NCBI RefSeq assembly: GCF_036320965.1
Contig: NC_092261.1
Span: 10,263,697-10,327,696 of the forward strand
DNA length: 64,000 nt
Source of the DNA: Panulirus ornatus
Lineage: Eukaryota > Arthropoda > Malacostraca > Decapoda > Palinuridae
Direction: 5' to 3'
The notes under the pieces are model-generated. The model searched no databases. It saw only the letters and a program-made list of their open reading frames with translations, and was not told the DNA's origin. Of this stretch, positions 60,432 to 64,000 are shown piece by piece (positions within the stretch are counted from its first letter, which is position 1; every line of letters starts with the position of its first letter). A program made the position numbers and the translations under genes.

Positions 60432-61988
60432 CTACAAAGTAAGAGAAAAACAGTTCGAGAGGAGGTGGTTGGCGTTAGTCAAGACGATGATGGTGAAGGT
60501 GGGAGGAAGGGGTTAATCCCGCCCAGGAAATGTGAGGATGGCAGGCTGGCTGTGGTGAAGGGACGTGAGGGAATGGGGGAGGATAGCAAGGTGCCGGCTA
60601 TGGGGCGCTAGGGAAAAGGGGTGTGGGGAGGCGAGTGTCTTTAATAGCGGAGAGGTGAGGATAGCTCGGTGAAGGTGATGAAGGGGATGGAGATATCTCT
60701 ATCCCACACTGTGATGTTCTGCACACACACACACACACAGACACACACCATCATTCCGGAAGCCATCGGTACAACGACCACGAATGCTTGGCCAAGAACA
60801 CGTCACTTGAAATCGGGAAAATCCCGATTCGCCGATGGATGACGGGTCATTACAGTGATATGTTTACACAGTCATCGTGTAAATGTACGACATCAGCTTC
60901 ATGTAGAACGCTCCAAACGAACAAAGGATGAGCATAGTCGAATGTTAAAGAGCCGATGTATATATTCCGATCACTCGTATTAGTAATATGCACAAATAAT
61001 TCACTACCTTGTTATCCCAGGCTATTTACATAGACACAGAGTGAAAATATATTTACATATATGATACAGAACCGCTGCATGTAAACAAATGCCTTGCCAG
61101 CTTACATATCCCTAGTTATGCCATTCTGCGGGAGAGATGGCTTCATATGACGAAAATAACAGTTCACTGCAAAATGATTTACCTAACATCGATAACCACG
61201 ACGTAGAAACAATAACAACAAAAAAGATATTAATTTAAAAATGGGACACAAGAGCAGAATCAGTACGTACCTCTTCCTCCTCCTTCCGACCAGCTAATGT
61301 CACTCCATTTTCCACTTTATCACCTCGTATATTCGTAATCACTATAGTTCTACGTTAGGTAGCCACGCCTGCCACTTATCTCAACGGCGCTGATTACCGA
61401 CATTTCGATACGCGTCCGTATACACAAGAAAAAAGGAAAAACATGTAGTGCACTCCAGGTCAAATATGGCGCTGACTGTGTCAGGCGAGGTCGTGTACCA
61501 GTAACATTGTGGCGTTTAAATCTCTGACATCATTGTAATCAACCAATCAACGTTCACCTACAGCAGGGGAGCCAATCATACCCAGCCACGTCACAAGGGT
61601 AGTTTATAATGGGTGTCATGTAATCCCCTCATCCTATTCCACTCGGTCTCACTCCATAAACTTGATATGAAACAGAAACCATCAATAGAGTACTCATTAA
61701 GAGAGAGAACCTTCACTTAAATGTATATTTCCTAAGATGTATTTTTCCAGGTTCGTGATTATGCCTGTAAACCCCTTTGAGTAAGAGAGTTTCTTCTGGA
61801 TGAATGGCAGCGGCAGTCTGGAAAGAAGTAACGCTGCCAGACGTAAGAATGCTAGCTATAAAACAGATATAGGAGGACGGGAAAGGAACAAATTTTGACA
61901 AGTTACAAGTTAGATACAAAGTGAAAACGATACACAACACAATCTTCCAAATGCTGATTGTATTCACAAGATACAGGCAAGTTACAGA
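60065..61988. other. Unique stretch, no gene recognised
   Basis: Includes a G-rich patch (60440-60720) and a short CA run at 60722-60740. No coding or RNA signal supported. Confidence 0.45.
60373..60427. repeat. (CT)n microsatellite
   Basis: An uninterrupted CT tract of about 55 bp. Confidence 0.98.
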
Positions 61989-62050
61989 ATTCTAAGTGTG
62001 CCTGAAGTTACAATTCTAAGTGTGCCTGAAGTTACAATTCTAAGCACACG
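61985..62050. repeat. 24-bp tandem repeat
   Basis: ATTCTAAGTGTGCCTGAAGT recurs at 24-bp spacing twice, with a third partial copy. Confidence 0.94.
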
Positions 62051-62625
62051 AAGCATGAGAGAACATGATTTATATACAACTGAATTTTATAAATATGTTC
62101 TACCTCTTCTCTCTTTCTTTTTACGAACTTTACGAGAAACAAATACAGAAAAGAAAAAAAGGATCATAATGGACAGGAAGCCCTTCTCACTGTGTTTACA
62201 TCCGTACTCTGTTTATACACAAGGTTTAAAAAGTGTCTTGGACACTTATTTTTGAGTGAAACGAAAGGGACGAAAGATTGTGAGAAATAACCCAACATGG
62301 GTTACCCCTGTTCTCACGGTACTGTAATATACCGATAGCCACAAAGACTGCGCAGTATACTGACTTTTTTTAACAGTAATAATGCAACGTATAATATTCC
62401 ATGGAAATAACTGTAAAGGTGAACTACCATAATAAGGAAATTTAACTTCCATCTTCACGACTGCCATCAGTCAGTGTTTTACCGGTGTATGACATGACGT
62501 CCAATAACACACTTGACAGTTCTAAGTGGACTGCTTGCCTCTCTTTACCCCAAGTATATTGTAACAACTTACTGAATCCACAAGAAATAACTCCCTAATA
62601 TAAATACATGAGAACAGCTAAATGT

Positions 62626-62630
<5 letters not shown>
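62051..62630. other. Unique stretch, no gene recognised
   Basis: No supported feature. Confidence 0.45.

Positions 62631-62668
<38 letters not shown>
62631..62668. repeat. (CA)n microsatellite
   Basis: A CA tract of about 38 bp. Confidence 0.97.
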
Positions 62669-62671
<3 letters not shown>

Positions 62672-62719
62672 TGTAGGCAGTGTTCCACATCTTGAAGTTG
62701 TTGAAGGGGTTGCGAGGGG

Positions 62720-63380
62720 GTTATGTAACAGCAAGAGTCGTTATCAACCAACTTCGACGCCAATTACCTAACTCGTCAACGCGCTCAACAGAAGTCGACG
62801 AGCACGATTGCCACACTGCTGTCAATGCTGGCAACACCTGTCACGTCTCGACATACCCTACCTCCTCCTCCTCCATTCCTGAACACCCTCTAGACCTGAA
62901 ACCACCGCCATACCCCCGTCAACCTCTCCACCGTCTCACTGACGCCCCCCTCCAAGTCATTCAGTCCACCGAGGCTTCTCCACCTCGGCGTCACTCTGGA
63001 CACCGACACTAAAAGGCCGCGTGGGAAGAACACCTCAACGCCATCACACCACACATCATGTAGCTATACCACCTCCTCATTATCCGTAGTGTCAAAGGGC
63101 GCATGCGCCTCAAGAACATCAACATAGCTGACTACTCCTACCCATTCCCTGCTCTGGTCTTCCACTCTACCCCACACACCAGGGGCACTACTAGGTGAAG
63201 TGGCAAAATTCGGCATATGTCTAGTCTGTCCAATTAATGTAGAGGCACCAAGAACATTGAACCTCCCAAACTCTCTCCAACCGTCACCTGGATCTCATCC
63301 AACACCACGGGAACGAACCACGGCATCCTCTCGCCACCGTCACCTCCCGCTACGACTTATCCCATGTCCCTTAGTTGCAG
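62720..63380 (+). pseudogene. Decayed non-LTR retrotransposon C-terminal region (CR1/Jockey-like)
   Basis: Three plus frames together give the order typical of the end of a CR1/Jockey-type RT: DAPLQVIQSTEAS (about 62947), then LLHLGVTLDTDTK (about 62974), then WEEHLNAITPHIM (about 63022), then RSVKGRMRLKNINIADYS and PALVFHSTPHT (about 63092-63180). Near the end comes HPLATVTSRYDLSHVP. LLGVTLD followed by an H-rich helix and ALVxHS is the usual landmark of this region. Frameshifts and stops show it is dead. It differs in type from the RTE-like remnants. Confidence 0.5.
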
Positions 63381-63417
63381 GCCTGAGCGACATTAATATC
63401 ATTACAATTAGAATCAT

Positions 63418-63468
63418 CATTATCATTATTATTATTATTATTATTTTTTTATACTTTGTCGCTGTCTC
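63418..63468 (-). mobile_element. Non-LTR retrotransposon 3' terminus with (AAT)n tail
   Basis: ATACTTTGTCGCTGTCTC (63451-63468) matches the extreme end of the module at 28181-28220 (TTTGTCGCTGTCTCC). It is followed, in element orientation, by poly-A and an (AAT)n run. This is what a severely 5'-truncated insertion with a simple-repeat tail looks like. Confidence 0.55.
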
Positions 63469-63976
<508 letters not shown>

Positions 63977-64000
63977 TTGGATTCTTTTCTTTTTTTTCCC

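Overview
This window looks like non-coding, repeat-dominated DNA from a decapod crustacean nuclear genome. Three things point there. Microsatellites are extremely dense and long: more than 60 tracts of (TA)n, (GA)n/(CT)n, (CA)n/(GT)n and (GGA)n, many 50-110 bp. There is a short (CCTAA/TTAGG)5 telomere-type tract, which is the arthropod motif. There are several copies of dispersed repeats carrying the core GCGAGGTAGCG, which I recall from lobster, crab and crayfish sequences, including 3' ends and coding remnants of a non-LTR retrotransposon. The decapod assignment is from memory of these repeats and could not be checked by search.

Layout. 1-5 kb: TA/GA/CT tracts, a homogeneous 18-copy 31-bp minisatellite, an antisense tRNA-headed SINE and a 23-bp GTCGTACCGTC minisatellite. 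5-10 kb: five minisatellites (22, 64, 53, 33 and 29 bp units) and an antisense 3' fragment of the non-LTR element. 10-17 kb: a GT/CG alternating tract with Z-DNA potential, a tRNA-Gly-like SINE head and about 3 kb of unique sequence. 17-24 kb: a candidate signal-peptide exon, 39/40-bp and 24/48-bp higher-order arrays, and a SINE cluster. 24-32 kb: a possible membrane-protein first exon, a strongly purine-biased block of about 1.7 kb and a 21-bp array. 32-36 kb: near-identical 28-bp and 18-bp arrays, a GA-TA compound tract, a repeat module and a strong hairpin. 36-50 kb: mostly unique sequence broken by GA tracts, two more loci of the GTCGTACCGTC family and the TTAGG tract. 50-56 kb: a 75-bp triplication, a G-quadruplex motif, a decayed-looking open region and a degenerate non-LTR reverse transcriptase of about 1.07 kb. 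57-64 kb: a second reverse transcriptase fragment abutting a 30-bp array, a third decayed non-LTR fragment and terminal microsatellites.

No complete gene, rRNA, functional tRNA or CRISPR array could be supported. Most long open frames are translations of tandem repeats or of purine/pyrimidine-biased DNA. The best gene-like signals are two possible first exons (17328-17517 and 24654-24789) and an open region with one internal stop (50994-51461). All are low confidence. I found no system I would call new. The more interesting material is how retroposon tails, microsatellites and minisatellites sit against one another.
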